This document shows, one piece after another, positions 8,073 to 17,460 of a stretch of 48,067 nt of DNA. The translations under genes were made by a program, and so were the position numbers. The notes below the pieces were generated by a model. It was given only the letters and a program-made list of their open reading frames with translations, was not told the origin of the DNA and made no database searches. This stretch comes from JAYZQT01 sp964412235 (GTDB taxonomy: Bacteria; Pseudomonadota; Alphaproteobacteria; MPNO01; UBA830). The DNA lies in the NCBI GenBank assembly GCA_964412235.1, contig CAYPNT010000014.1:1-48067 (forward strand). Direction: 5' to 3'. How positions within the stretch are numbered: position 1 is the stretch's first letter; every line of letters begins with the position of its first letter.

Positions 8073-9803
8073 TCACATCGACATACGCTGAGTGTGTGTC
8101 GCTTTCAAATCGACTGATTTTTTATCTTTGTCGGGAATTACACCGTAAATTTCTCTCATGGAATTTTCGGATATGATGCCATCCCGCCAGTCTCTTAACA
8201 CCAATTCAGGATCGCGATCGAGCGGTGACCCATAGCCCCCGCCCCCAGGTGACTGAGTAACGAAATGCACTTCCTCTGTCTGCCGAAGACCAAATTTTGG
8301 TGCTTCCTCAGTTCTACCACTGCGATAACGTAGGTGCATCTTTCCGGCGGCTCCCGCTGAGCCTCCATTGATACCGTACCCCGTTTCATAATTGAGCCCT
8401 TCGCCGCGAAACGAATGCACTGCAGGAGTGAGAATATCAACCTCATAGTCGCAACCCGAACCCCCTCGATATTTCCCGGGACCTGCCGCATCGGTTCGAA
8501 ACTCTTGGCGGTAAAATCTCACAGGATAAAGTTGTTCATAAACTTCGACGTTTGGCATCGTCAGTCCACCTAATGTGCAAACATGTCCAATTTGATTGAA
8601 CCCGTCTCTCCCATTGACGGCGCCAGCACCCGCAGCGGCCGCTCCATGGTAGAACACATAGGAATTTCCATTTTCCTCTTTACCCACAGATATTCCGAAA
8701 ACGTTTTTTGCCCAGCCCGCGCAGGCTCGATCCGGGTCGGCTAACGCTAATGCTTTCCACACCGCATGTATTATTTCGTGCGCAAAAAAGACCGTGCACA
8801 TGGTCGTTGAAGCGCCTTCATCGGCATTAACAACGGTGCCTTGGGGGGCAATCACATCTACACAACGGAAAGCCCCTTCGTTGTGAGGCAATCCTGGGTC
8901 CAAAAATGACGCCAACGCCGTGTAGATTGCGGAGTAGGTATTTCCCAAGGACGAGTTTTTAAACCCGCGAATCTGTGCGTCGGTGCCCGAAAAATCAACA
9001 CTCATCTTATCGCCATTAATGGTTAACTTAACGCGCACAGTTACGTCGCGAATGTCAAAACAGTCGTTGTCCGAACTATCTTCGGCCTCGTAAACACCGT
9101 CCGGTAGCTTGTCTATTTCAGCACGGACTGACCGATCTGCATGGTCTAAAACGCCCTTAAAATATTGCATGGCCTCTTCAATACCAAGCTCTTCAACAAG
9201 CGAGGCAACCCTCTCCATCCCGATCCGAGTAGATCCAAGCATGGCCCTCAGATCACCGTCGAGAAGATGTGGTGTACGTGTATTAAGCAATAACAATTTC
9301 CACAAGTCCTCGCGCGTCTTTCCTCTCTCTATCAATTTTAAAACCGGTAACCGTACACCCTCTTGCCATGCTTCCGTGGCGGTCGGGTTATAGGCACCCG
9401 CTGCACCCCCTCCAATGTCGGATTGATGGGCCCGGTTACACGTCAAACCAACCATTTCTCCGTTCACAAAAACTGGCCTCGCAATCACCCAATCTGGAAG
9501 ATGGTTGCCTCCCGCGGCCCACGGATCATTTAACAAATAAACATCACCCTCAGCCAACTCATCTCCAAAATCTCTTAGGATTGCGCGCACACCAAAACCC
9601 CCACTTCCGGTGTGAATCGGAATCCCATCCGCTTGGCTAACTACTTCACCACTTGGCCCGGCGATAAAGCACGAAAAGTCATGCGCTTGGCTAAAGATCG
9701 GACTTCGGGCTGTCCGAACCATCACCCAACCCATCTGATGGGAAATATGGTCTAGCCGGTTTTGGGTAAGAGCTAAAACTATAGGGTCAAGAACTTGGCT
9801 CAT
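8073..9803 (-). CDS. hyuB: Hydantoinase B / oxoprolinase beta family protein
   Basis: This 576-residue protein belongs to the HyuB family, the partner of HyuA in ATP-dependent N-methylhydantoinases, 5-oxoprolinases and acetone or acetophenone carboxylases. It begins with DPIVLALTQNRLDHI, has the family's long central barrel with an EGxxSTTMCTVFFAHE region, and ends with the glycine-rich SPGGGGYGSPLDRDPE motif. The ATG at 9803 is preferred over one 21 bases upstream because that one sits inside hyuA and the later one follows GGGAC. Only four bases separate it from the hyuA stop, so the two are translated together. Substrate cannot be read from sequence; the PreA-like gene downstream hints at a cyclic ureide or lactam. 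Confidence 0.92.
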   Translation of the reverse strand: MSQVLDPIVLALTQNRLDHISHQMGWVMVRTARSPIFSQAHDFSCFIAGPSGEVVSQADGIPIHTGSGGFGVRAILRDFGDELAEGDVYLLNDPWAAGGNHLPDWVIARPVFVNGEMVGLTCNRAHQSDIGGGAAGAYNPTATEAWQEGVRLPVLKLIERGKTREDLWKLLLLNTRTPHLLDGDLRAMLGSTRIGMERVASLVEELGIEEAMQYFKGVLDHADRSVRAEIDKLPDGVYEAEDSSDNDCFDIRDVTVRVKLTINGDKMSVDFSGTDAQIRGFKNSSLGNTYSAIYTALASFLDPGLPHNEGAFRCVDVIAPQGTVVNADEGASTTMCTVFFAHEIIHAVWKALALADPDRACAGWAKNVFGISVGKEENGNSYVFYHGAAAAGAGAVNGRDGFNQIGHVCTLGGLTMPNVEVYEQLYPVRFYRQEFRTDAAGPGKYRGGSGCDYEVDILTPAVHSFRGEGLNYETGYGINGGSAGAAGKMHLRYRSGRTEEAPKFGLRQTEEVHFVTQSPGGGGYGSPLDRDPELVLRDWRDGIISENSMREIYGVIPDKDKKSVDLKATHTQRMSM

Positions 9804-9807
9804 TATA

Positions 9808-11883
9808 TTAGTCCCGTGCCTCAAATGTAATAATGTAATTATTTAGCGCATCCACTGCGACGTTATCGTTAGGACCAACCACTACGGTAGTGGTAGCCTC
9901 TTCTATAATAGCGGGTCCCTGAAACTTGTGACCATTCTGTAGATCTCCTCCTTGATAAACCGGGGTGTCTAAAAAGACACCCTCCGCTTCTGCATAAACG
10001 CGACGCATTTCACTGGGCTCTGCAACAGAGGTCACTGCATCAAATTTAGGATCTTGGAGTGGTGGTAACACTCCGATACCCACTACACGGAGCTTAGCAA
10101 CATTGATCCGACTTTCGGGGTTAGTGTGCCCAAACTGGCGATCATATTCCGCTTCAAACGCCTTTCTTATTTTGGCAGGTGGGGCATCAGATGCTAACCC
10201 AACTCTGACATCCCATTGCTGACCCTCATAATGTAGGTCAAGTTCATAGCCAAATTCCGTATTTTTTCGACCAAAACCTTCTTCTTTAAGGGCATCTTGA
10301 GCTTGTTTTTCTAACCTCTTAAAGCCCTCTGCAAGGACACTGATAATTTCCTCATTAAGTTCCTGCATTATCACTAGTACAAAATCGCGTCGCACGTCAG
10401 CGTGTTGCATACCTATTGCACAAAAAGCACCCGCCTGACGGGGAATATAGACCGCTCGCGCGCCCAAACTGCGCCCCACGCTGGCACCGTGCATGGGCCC
10501 CGCCCCGCCACAAGCAATCAAGGTAAAACGACTAGGGTTGTATCCACGCTGAATACTAATACGCTCAACGGCATGTAATAGATTCTGTTCAACAATTCGA
10601 ATTATCCCAGCAGCAGCCTCGGTGGTGGAAATACCCGCAGGCTGTGCAACTTCAACGTCTATGGATTCTTTTGCTGCATCAAGATCGAGTTTGACCGAGC
10701 CCCCAGCATAGGACCCAGGCCGCATACGACCTAAAATAAGATGAGCGTCCGTAACAGTTGGTCTTTTCCCGCCCAAACCATACGCCGCAGGTCCAGGATT
10801 TGCTCCCGCCCCCTCGGGACCAGCGAACATCAATCCAGCGCCGTCTAAACCCGCAATCGTGCCACCTCCCGCGCCCACAGTATGAATATCAACGGAAGGG
10901 GTAACGAGATCATAATCATTGACCGAAAGCATGTCGGTGATTGCGACCCGCCCATTATGCATTAGCATCACATCGCAACTTGTTCCTCCAATTTCCATGC
11001 TAACGAGATCCTTCGCATCAATTTCCGCACTAAGATGCTGCATGGCGCCAACGCCAGCCGACGGACCCGAAAGTAGAAGGTTCACCGGTTGCCGAATCAG
11101 TTGGTCAAGGGATGCCGCTCCCCCATTACTTTGAAGCATAAGTAGTTTTGTCTCGAGGCCCATGTGAACAAGCCGGTCCTGAAGCGCCCCCAGGTAGGAC
11201 GCAACCCGTGGCATTACATAAGCATTGACAACAGTGGTGGAGGTCCTCTCATATTCTCCCATAATCGGCACAATTTCTGATGAAACAGAAATCCAATCAC
11301 AAATACCCTCTTCAGCCACTACCGCAGAGACAGCCCGTTCATGGGCAGGATTAATAAAACTGTTGAGCAAACATATCGCTACTGATTCGACGCCCTCTTC
11401 ACGAAATTGTTGGCATGCAACCAGCACATCATCCAACAACACCGGATCAACCTCATCACCATTTGCGTTAATACGTCCCCTAACTGGTAAACGCAGGTAT
11501 CGTGGCACCAGGACAGGTGGGTATGGTGTCCGATGATCCCACGGGTCCTTGCGAAGGCCCCGTCGAGCTTCCAAACTATCACGAAAACCTTCGGTAGTTA
11601 GCAATCCAACTTTGGCTCCCTTGCCCTCCAACAAAGTATTCGTTGCAACTGTCGAACCGTGCAGGAAAAACTGACATTCCTTAAGAAACTTTCGGACGGG
11701 CTGCTTCAGAACTTTACAAGCGGATTCCACGGCGAGAATTGCTCCCTCACCTGGATCATCAGGAACAGATGGAACCTTAAACACATCCGTGCGCCCTGCA
11801 CTGTCAGCGATAACAAGGTCGGTGAAAGTACCACCAACATCGACACCGACGCGCCAAGGAGGTGACTTGATGTTGATCTTCAT
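9808..11883 (-). CDS. hyuA: Hydantoinase A / oxoprolinase alpha family ATPase
   Basis: The 691-residue protein has the ASKHA-type ATP site of HyuA: GVDVGGTFTD near residue 13, HGSTVATNTLLEGKGA, TTEGFRD, a central SNGG segment, GGTSCDV, and VGAGGGTIAGLD. Members phosphorylate the substrate carbonyl or bicarbonate so that the HyuB subunit can open a cyclic amide or carboxylate a ketone. The ATG at 11883 has only a weak SD. It is co-directional with the Rieske oxygenase upstream across about 150 bases, and nearly abuts hyuB. A second, distinct HyuA lies at the right edge, so the organism has at least two such enzymes. No acetone carboxylase gamma subunit is present, favouring a hydrolase. Confidence 0.92.
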   Translation of the reverse strand: MKINIKSPPWRVGVDVGGTFTDLVIADSAGRTDVFKVPSVPDDPGEGAILAVESACKVLKQPVRKFLKECQFFLHGSTVATNTLLEGKGAKVGLLTTEGFRDSLEARRGLRKDPWDHRTPYPPVLVPRYLRLPVRGRINANGDEVDPVLLDDVLVACQQFREEGVESVAICLLNSFINPAHERAVSAVVAEEGICDWISVSSEIVPIMGEYERTSTTVVNAYVMPRVASYLGALQDRLVHMGLETKLLMLQSNGGAASLDQLIRQPVNLLLSGPSAGVGAMQHLSAEIDAKDLVSMEIGGTSCDVMLMHNGRVAITDMLSVNDYDLVTPSVDIHTVGAGGGTIAGLDGAGLMFAGPEGAGANPGPAAYGLGGKRPTVTDAHLILGRMRPGSYAGGSVKLDLDAAKESIDVEVAQPAGISTTEAAAGIIRIVEQNLLHAVERISIQRGYNPSRFTLIACGGAGPMHGASVGRSLGARAVYIPRQAGAFCAIGMQHADVRRDFVLVIMQELNEEIISVLAEGFKRLEKQAQDALKEEGFGRKNTEFGYELDLHYEGQQWDVRVGLASDAPPAKIRKAFEAEYDRQFGHTNPESRINVAKLRVVGIGVLPPLQDPKFDAVTSVAEPSEMRRVYAEAEGVFLDTPVYQGGDLQNGHKFQGPAIIEEATTTVVVGPNDNVAVDALNNYIITFEARD

Positions 11884-12035
11884 AATTTAGTTAACTCGTC
11901 CCTATAGCCCCAAATATTTTGACCACCCTAATGTCTCTGCGGATCAAATTTGACCTGTATTAACACATCTCGCAAATCTCATAGAAGAAGTCTTGTTCAT
12001 CAGCGCGAACCCCAAAACAATTAGCGTCAACATTT

Positions 12036-13106
12036 TTATGCCCTTTCCTCGGACTTTTGTTTTTGTTCTTCCCGGTATCGTTGTCTAAGAATATGACGCA
12101 TTGAGAGGAGGGCTTCATCGGCCGGGATGGCCCCCCGAGGATTAGCATCATTGTTTACGGCTCGGGCATCAAGATCGATAACACGTTGTTGTGCCTCATA
12201 TATATCTAAATCTTCTTTTAAAACACCATTCATTTGCTCGCAAAAAAGATCGCGCATGTGACTAGGCATCTTGTCCTTATGGCACGCTACTGTCCAAAAC
12301 TGATGTGTTGTCGTTTCTGTTTCCGGGGTCATCGCATGGTAAACAACAAACCCCCACCTACCCTGTTCATTGTTTCTCGTATGGACACTAGCTCCTATCC
12401 CGGCGTCAACGGCCCCATTATTAATATTAATGTAAGCAGGGGGTATAAACTGACTCATTTGCCAACGATCGACATTATTATAAAAGCCACCATATTCCAT
12501 GAATGCAGGGGCAGGGTCTATGTTCTCCATCCAACGCGTAACCCTCACAGTATCCCCTTCAACCTCAGTACTGAGATCGGCCTTTTCGGCAACATCAGAA
12601 TTACCAGTGGTCGAGCCATGGACATAAGTAAGATGAGACAGATCAAGTAAATTATCTAGCACCAACCTATAACCTGCCTTCACATAGGTTTGACCCTGTG
12701 CACGAACCCATTCCTCGTTTTCGTTTTGTTTTGGGTATTTTGGTATCAGCGCTTCGTCAGCAAGGGCTGGGTCACCTGGCCAATAAAATACCCACCCATT
12801 ACTTTCTGTTACCGGGTAACATTTGACCTTTGCCCATTCTGGAACTGTCTCGGAACCGGGCAAATGCACACATTTACCTTGATCGTTAAAAACGAGACCA
12901 TGGTATCCGCATTCTATTTCGTTTCCAATTAATTTACCTTCAGACAAGGGCAGATTTCTGTGGGGGCATCTATTTTCAAGCGCCACCGGCTTCCCGTTCT
13001 CAGATCGATAAAGTACCACATATTCATTGAGGAGAATGCGCCCTAAAAGATCTCGGCCTACGTCCTTCGACCAGCCGGCCACGTACCAACAATTTTGTAT
13101 AAACAT
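12036..13106 (-). CDS. Rieske non-haem iron oxygenase (VanA/phthalate-type)
   Basis: This 356-residue oxygenase has a Rieske cluster with Cys47-x-His49 (CPHRN) and Cys66-x2-His69 (CGYHGL), and a mononuclear iron site in DNLLDLSHLTYVH with Asp155, His158 and His163. Its length, N-terminal MFIQNCWYVAGW and lack of a beta subunit place it with VanA-type O-demethylases and related monooxygenases that act on methoxy-aromatics or carboxylated rings. The start follows AAGGGA. No VanB-type reductase is adjacent, so electrons must come from elsewhere. It is transcribed divergently from a MarR regulator, which is the usual arrangement for local control, and is upstream of hyuAB. Confidence 0.92.
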   Translation of the reverse strand: MFIQNCWYVAGWSKDVGRDLLGRILLNEYVVLYRSENGKPVALENRCPHRNLPLSEGKLIGNEIECGYHGLVFNDQGKCVHLPGSETVPEWAKVKCYPVTESNGWVFYWPGDPALADEALIPKYPKQNENEEWVRAQGQTYVKAGYRLVLDNLLDLSHLTYVHGSTTGNSDVAEKADLSTEVEGDTVRVTRWMENIDPAPAFMEYGGFYNNVDRWQMSQFIPPAYININNGAVDAGIGASVHTRNNEQGRWGFVVYHAMTPETETTTHQFWTVACHKDKMPSHMRDLFCEQMNGVLKEDLDIYEAQQRVIDLDARAVNNDANPRGAIPADEALLSMRHILRQRYREEQKQKSEERA

Positions 13107-13159
13107 CGGTATTTTCCCTTAGTCCAAAATATTAATCAGTATACCTCCCTTTATTAGCC

Positions 13160-13182
13160 TGACAAGTTTCGATAGTTTGGCA
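13160..13182. promoter_or_regulatory. Candidate MarR operator
   Basis: An imperfect dyad, TGACAA and TTGGCA separated by 11 bases, sits in the middle of the 112-base gap between the divergent Rieske oxygenase and marR genes. Its size and position fit MarR-family operators, but sequence support is modest. A related CAGTRTAC repeat occurs twice in the same gap. Confidence 0.3.
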
Positions 13183-13218
13183 GTGTACTGAGGTAATTGC
13201 TGACGATAGGGTTAATCC

Positions 13219-13710
13219 GTGAAAAATATAGAGACACATACCTCTGGATCACGCACTAGCCTCTGGGAGAGGCCCGGCTATCTCGTGCGACGGCTGCACC
13301 AGATCCATGTTGGAATATTCCTTGAAGAATGCGCGTCATATAAGATTACAGCGGTTCAATTCGCGGTGATGACCGTACTCCTAAACCGGCCAAATTCAGA
13401 CCAAGTCACTATAGCACGTGAGGCAGGCATCGACCGCACGAATGTAGCAGACGTTCTTTCCCGCTTAGAGCAACGTAACATAGTTAAAAGAAAAACTAGC
13501 GGCACAGACCGTCGGATGCGACTATCTAAATTGACTGAAAATGGAGAAGTAATAGCGCGGGAAATGGAAACAGCTTCCATAAGGGCTCAAACCAGGTTTT
13601 TCTCAACGCTCTCCAAAACAAAACAACAACAGCTACTGGAGCTAATGACAGAGTTAGTTAGGGCTAATAATGAGTTCAGTCGAGCACCAGCACAGGAAAA
13701 AGACGGGTGA
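13219..13710 (+). CDS. MarR-family transcriptional regulator
   Basis: This is a 163-residue winged-helix protein. The recognition region reads VTIAREAGIDRTNVADVLSRLEQRNIVKRK and the wing contains TSGTDRRMRLSKLT, the classic MarR DxRxxxxxLT element. It starts with GTG at 13219. MarR proteins usually repress a divergent or downstream catabolic operon and release DNA on binding an aromatic or other small ligand. Its targets are probably the divergent Rieske-hyuAB genes and the co-directional CoxL-type gene 71 bases downstream. Confidence 0.92.
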   Translation: MKNIETHTSGSRTSLWERPGYLVRRLHQIHVGIFLEECASYKITAVQFAVMTVLLNRPNSDQVTIAREAGIDRTNVADVLSRLEQRNIVKRKTSGTDRRMRLSKLTENGEVIAREMETASIRAQTRFFSTLSKTKQQQLLELMTELVRANNEFSRAPAQEKDG

Positions 13711-13781
13711 TTCCTACTCGCAGCAGAGTACGAAATGAAGTATGACCCTAAATACGGCCTGAAACAGGAAGATTGAGATCA

Positions 13782-16163
13782 ATGGGCTACATTGGCCAGC
13801 GGATGAAGCGACGGGAAGATTTCCGTTTCGTTCAAGGAAACGGAAAATACGTCGACGATATCTCACTACCTAACATGGTCTGGTGTGCGTTTGTGCGGTC
13901 CCCGCACGCTCACGCCATAATCAAAGGTATTGATACACGAGTCGCGGAAACAATGCCCGGGGTCTTGAAAATTCTAACACATCAAGATTGGGTCACCGCG
14001 GGGCTAGGAGATCTAAAGGTCGTGCACCCTATGCCATTCGGGGATGGCCGCCCCATGAATGAGTGCCCGCGCCCTGCATTTGCCTCCGAAAAAGTGCGAC
14101 ACGTAGGTGATGTAGTCGCGGCAGTCATCGCAAAAACCAGAAACCAGGCGGAAGATGCTGGGGAGTTTATAAATGTCGATTATACTATTTTGCCGTCGGT
14201 AACCCAGGTATCAAGGGCTCTTGAGAAAGATGCACCGGTTCTACACGAATCGTTCGGCAGTAATCTTGTGTTCGAAATAGAAAAAGGCGATGCAGTCGGT
14301 ACGGATAATGCGCTTGCTGCGGCGGATCACGTGGTTGAGATGACGCTCACGTCAAATCGAGTGGCCGGCAGCCCTATGGAGCCTCGCTCATATGTTTGTG
14401 ATTTCGACCCGAATACCGAGAGATACACATTTTATGCAACGTCTCAGACACCACACTATCTAAAAAGATGGCTGGCGGTATACACACTCTTCGTGCCGGA
14501 AAACAAAATCCGTGTTATCGCACCTGATGTCGGTGGCGGGTTTGGCCTCAAAGTGCATTATTCGGTCGAAGCCCCAACCATTGCTTGGGCCTCAAGCCTG
14601 CTGAAAAGACCTGTCAAGTGGACCGCTTCACGGTCCGAAAGTCTAATTTCAGATTCCCAAGCACGGGATCATTATACAATTGCAAAAATGGGATTTTCAA
14701 ATAAGGGAGATATTTTGGCCCTTAAGGTCGATACGGTAGCTGCGCTTGGCGGCTACTTATCAAACTTCGCGCCGAGTATACCAGGCAACTCCTATCCACA
14801 AACTCTCACGGGGCTTTATCAAACCCCAGTGGCACACCTCCGCGTTCGTGGTGCCTATACGAACACACTACCCGTAGATGCCTATCGGGGATCAGGACGC
14901 CCGGAAGCAACATGGGTAAATGAGCGACTCACAGAACAAGGTGCACGAGAAATTGGTATAGACGTGACCCAAATACGCCGCCGAAACTTAATTCAAGAAG
15001 AACAATTTCCGTATCCAACACCAGGCGGGCGATCCTATGACAACGGCAACCCCCCTCTATTATTCGAAAATCTAATACAACTCGCCGACTATCAATCGCT
15101 GCGTGCCGAACAAGAGAAACTTCGTATAAATGGTATATTGATGGGTATTGGTATCTCCTGTTTTTTAGACAAATCGGGTACGGGTAATAGTGCCAATCTT
15201 GCCTCGCGAGGTGGAATGCATGGCGGGTATGAAAGTGCCATCGTGAGGGTACATTCGGACGGCAAAGTAACCTTATTTTCCGGCAGTCACAGTCATGGTC
15301 AGGGGCACGATATAACTTATTCCCAAATTGCCGCAGACAGACTTGGAATTGATATCGAAAACATCACCCTAATCGAGGGTGATACGGAGATGGTGCCGTT
15401 TGGTAATGGAACATGGGGGTCGCGATCCTTAACTGTAGGCGGCTCAGCCGTAATGATCGCCTCAGATCGAGTAGCAGAACGTGCCCGTAAAATAGCAGCT
15501 TATATGTTGGAATGTGCCGATGAGGATCTTGATTACGGGCAAGAAACATGGCGGGTGCGCGGCACAGATCGAACCGTGACCTTCAGTCAGGTGGCTGACA
15601 ACGCTTATCATGGAGCGCTTCTCCCAGCCAACGAAGATGGTACGGTAACACCTGGACTTGAGGAGACGGTTTTCTGGGAACCGCAGGACACAAATGACCC
15701 CCAAGCCATGCACCTCGCCGTTGTTCTAGTCGACCCAGAGACCGGCAAGGTAACCCTCCGCAATTATTTCACATCGGATGATTGCGGCGTGGTAGTAAAT
15801 CCCATGATTGTAGAGGGCCAAATTCACGGTGGTCTCGGACAGGGTATTGGACAAGCATTGATGGAGCACGTGATATACGATCACAGTGAGCAAGGACAAC
15901 TTCTATCGGGTACTTTTGTCGATTACTGCATGCCTCGGGCTGACGATTTACCTTTCTTCAAACTTACATTTATCGAAACGCCAGCCCCCTCGAACCCACT
16001 TGGAGTCAAAGGCGGGAGTGAGAGTGGAACGATTGGAGCGCCCGCAGCGATCGGTAACGCTGTTGTTGATGCATTGTGGCATCTGGGGGTCCGTCATGTA
16101 CCGCTTCCTCTCACATCCCATAATGTGTGGCAAGCCTTGCAACAAAAATCACGAACAGGATAG
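13782..16163 (+). CDS. Molybdenum hydroxylase large subunit (CoxL/xanthine dehydrogenase family)
   Basis: The 793-residue protein is a full-length molybdopterin-cytosine-dinucleotide-type large subunit. It has the N-terminal RREDFRFVQGNGKYVDDI stretch, the GGGFGLK cofactor loop near 251-257, the AYRGSGR active-site loop near 367-373, and a C-terminal GGSESGT carrying the catalytic Glu. AYRGSGR resembles the form II CoxL signature AYRGAGR rather than the AYXCSFR of true CO dehydrogenase, so an aldehyde or N-heterocycle hydroxylase is more likely. The ATG at 13782 follows AGGA by 12 bases; a TTG three codons earlier is too close to it. Neither the 2Fe-2S nor the FAD subunit lies beside it, which is unusual. 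A Rid protein follows after four bases. Confidence 0.9.
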   Translation: MGYIGQRMKRREDFRFVQGNGKYVDDISLPNMVWCAFVRSPHAHAIIKGIDTRVAETMPGVLKILTHQDWVTAGLGDLKVVHPMPFGDGRPMNECPRPAFASEKVRHVGDVVAAVIAKTRNQAEDAGEFINVDYTILPSVTQVSRALEKDAPVLHESFGSNLVFEIEKGDAVGTDNALAAADHVVEMTLTSNRVAGSPMEPRSYVCDFDPNTERYTFYATSQTPHYLKRWLAVYTLFVPENKIRVIAPDVGGGFGLKVHYSVEAPTIAWASSLLKRPVKWTASRSESLISDSQARDHYTIAKMGFSNKGDILALKVDTVAALGGYLSNFAPSIPGNSYPQTLTGLYQTPVAHLRVRGAYTNTLPVDAYRGSGRPEATWVNERLTEQGAREIGIDVTQIRRRNLIQEEQFPYPTPGGRSYDNGNPPLLFENLIQLADYQSLRAEQEKLRINGILMGIGISCFLDKSGTGNSANLASRGGMHGGYESAIVRVHSDGKVTLFSGSHSHGQGHDITYSQIAADRLGIDIENITLIEGDTEMVPFGNGTWGSRSLTVGGSAVMIASDRVAERARKIAAYMLECADEDLDYGQETWRVRGTDRTVTFSQVADNAYHGALLPANEDGTVTPGLEETVFWEPQDTNDPQAMHLAVVLVDPETGKVTLRNYFTSDDCGVVVNPMIVEGQIHGGLGQGIGQALMEHVIYDHSEQGQLLSGTFVDYCMPRADDLPFFKLTFIETPAPSNPLGVKGGSESGTIGAPAAIGNAVVDALWHLGVRHVPLPLTSHNVWQALQQKSRTG

Positions 16164-16167
16164 TAAA

Positions 16168-16566
16168 ATGAGCAAAAAATCAGTTGGTACAAATCCCACT
16201 TCTGTAGCGGCCCCGCTTAAACCCCACTACTCAAATAGTATTAGGGTAGAAGGCGGTCCACTACTTTTTATTTCCGGCCAGGTTGCCCTGGACGGACAAT
16301 CCAAGCTCGTTGGAGAGGGTGATATTCGCGCTCAAGCAACGCAGGTTCTTGAAAATATCAAAGCTATTATGGAGGCTAATAGCGGCACAATGGATGATAT
16401 CGTCCAGGTCACCGTATACGTCCGCGACATTGATGCTTTCAGCTCAATTTCTGATATCCGCGAAAGTTATTTTCCAAATGATGGGCCCGCTTCGGCGATT
16501 GTCGAGGTTTCAGCTTTGGCTTGGCCTGAGTTTCTGATCGAAATTGCTGCCGTCGCAACAATCTAA
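16168..16566 (+). CDS. RidA/YjgF/UK114-family protein
   Basis: The 132-residue protein has the Rid fold sequence, with GGPLLFISGQVALDG, the helix QATQVLENIKAIMEANSG and the strand DIVQVTVYVRD. The arginine that RidA uses for imine hydrolysis (VAR in VARLPKD of canonical RidA) is replaced: here the segment is VSALAWPEF, and the following conserved Glu is Ala. That places it with the arginine-less Rid subgroups rather than enamine/imine deaminase RidA. It begins four bases after the CoxL-type stop codon and so is in the same operon, perhaps handling an unstable hydroxylated product. Its last 57 bases overlap the convergent EpmC-like gene. Confidence 0.9.
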   Translation: MSKKSVGTNPTSVAAPLKPHYSNSIRVEGGPLLFISGQVALDGQSKLVGEGDIRAQATQVLENIKAIMEANSGTMDDIVQVTVYVRDIDAFSSISDIRESYFPNDGPASAIVEVSALAWPEFLIEIAAVATI

Positions 16567-17178
16567 CCCTGGGGGAAAAATAGGTAAGCCAGTCCCTTCA
16601 ATATGACCCGCATTGCATAAACTATGGGCCACTTCGCCAAATTGCGCAGCTGCTGCTTCCCGTTCCCAGCCTTCGAGCCAGTTTTGTTCAATGAAAGAAT
16701 GGATTGCAGGGAATCCGAGCGCCGCTTCATACAGAATACCTAATAACGACGCATGAAGCTCTTCTCGTTCCTTTGTTCTATCATCCACGCAACGAATAGC
16801 GTTTGCTTGTGCCGCCCACCCCGTCTCCGGTCCCGCGCCAAGGCCAAAATCTGGTAACGTTCGTCGATTTAAGGGTGCGATGAGCCAATGCGCAACTTCA
16901 TGAATTAAAACAGCGGCCTCGGTTCTAATACTGACCGCTCGCCCATCCCAACTATAAGATTCAACCGGCATCCGATTGATTATTGGAATGCCCCAACCGC
17001 GCGCAAGTGAGACTGCTTTTTTTCGGTTTAATAGTGGATCAAGACCATCATTATCGTTTCTATTTGTTTTCTCAATTTGTATGAACGCGTTGGCTCCAAC
17101 ACTCCCATTCCGAAGGCCGTTGCCAAACCTATTTAAAACAGTTGGTAATTTGGATTGATCTATTGGCGTTAAAACCAT
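16510..17178 (-). CDS. Putative EpmC-like (EF-P hydroxylase family) HExxH protein
   Basis: This 222-residue protein has a zinc/iron-type HExxH motif, LIHEVAHWLIAP, with His93, Glu94 and His97, followed by RRTLPDFGLG, an acidic ERE-EL segment near 137-141 and LLGILYEAALGFP. The same order (HEISHWxIA, RRELxDFGY, a later Glu, then LxxxAAGYPF) is what I recall of E. coli EpmC/YfcM, which hydroxylates the modified lysine of elongation factor P. The match is by motif order only, and the N-terminal 80 residues are not recognisable. No efp, epmA or epmB is in the window. The 3' end overlaps ridA by 57 bases on the opposite strand. A perfect palindrome, AGATAATTATCT, sits at 17193-17204, just upstream of the start. 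Confidence 0.65.
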   Translation of the reverse strand: MVLTPIDQSKLPTVLNRFGNGLRNGSVGANAFIQIEKTNRNDNDGLDPLLNRKKAVSLARGWGIPIINRMPVESYSWDGRAVSIRTEAAVLIHEVAHWLIAPLNRRTLPDFGLGAGPETGWAAQANAIRCVDDRTKEREELHASLLGILYEAALGFPAIHSFIEQNWLEGWEREAAAAQFGEVAHSLCNAGHIEGTGLPIFPPGLDCCDGSNFDQKLRPSQS

Positions 17179-17460
17179 GACATTTATCGCATAGATAATT
17201 ATCTGAAAACCAAAAAAATATAATTCTTCTCATCAATCAGTATTATATCCTTATCCGGGCTAAAGTTTATTTTAACAGAAATCAATGCGTAATTTGTTTA
17301 CTGAGCCACAAACTATTCTATCGAATTCTATCGGGCGCTAAAGACGTTGTGACTGCTCCACCTAAAAATACAGATTACAAAAATTTAATATATTGAAGCT
17401 TGCCGTTGACCAGGGTTAGTAACTACATAGAAAGGGTTTTAAACAAGGATTTTAACCCCC
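17179..17460. other. AT-rich divergent intergenic region
   Basis: This 282-base gap separates the EpmC-like gene from the two-component operon. It holds the AGATAATTATCT palindrome at 17193-17204 and a TTGACC at about 17407, but I could not pair the latter with a convincing -10 at normal spacing. I see no small gene and no RNA structure. Confidence 0.5.

Noticed and set aside
17193..17204. Perfect palindrome AGATAATTATCT as a regulator site
   Set aside because: It is a single AT-rich 12-mer with no second copy in the window, so chance is likely.
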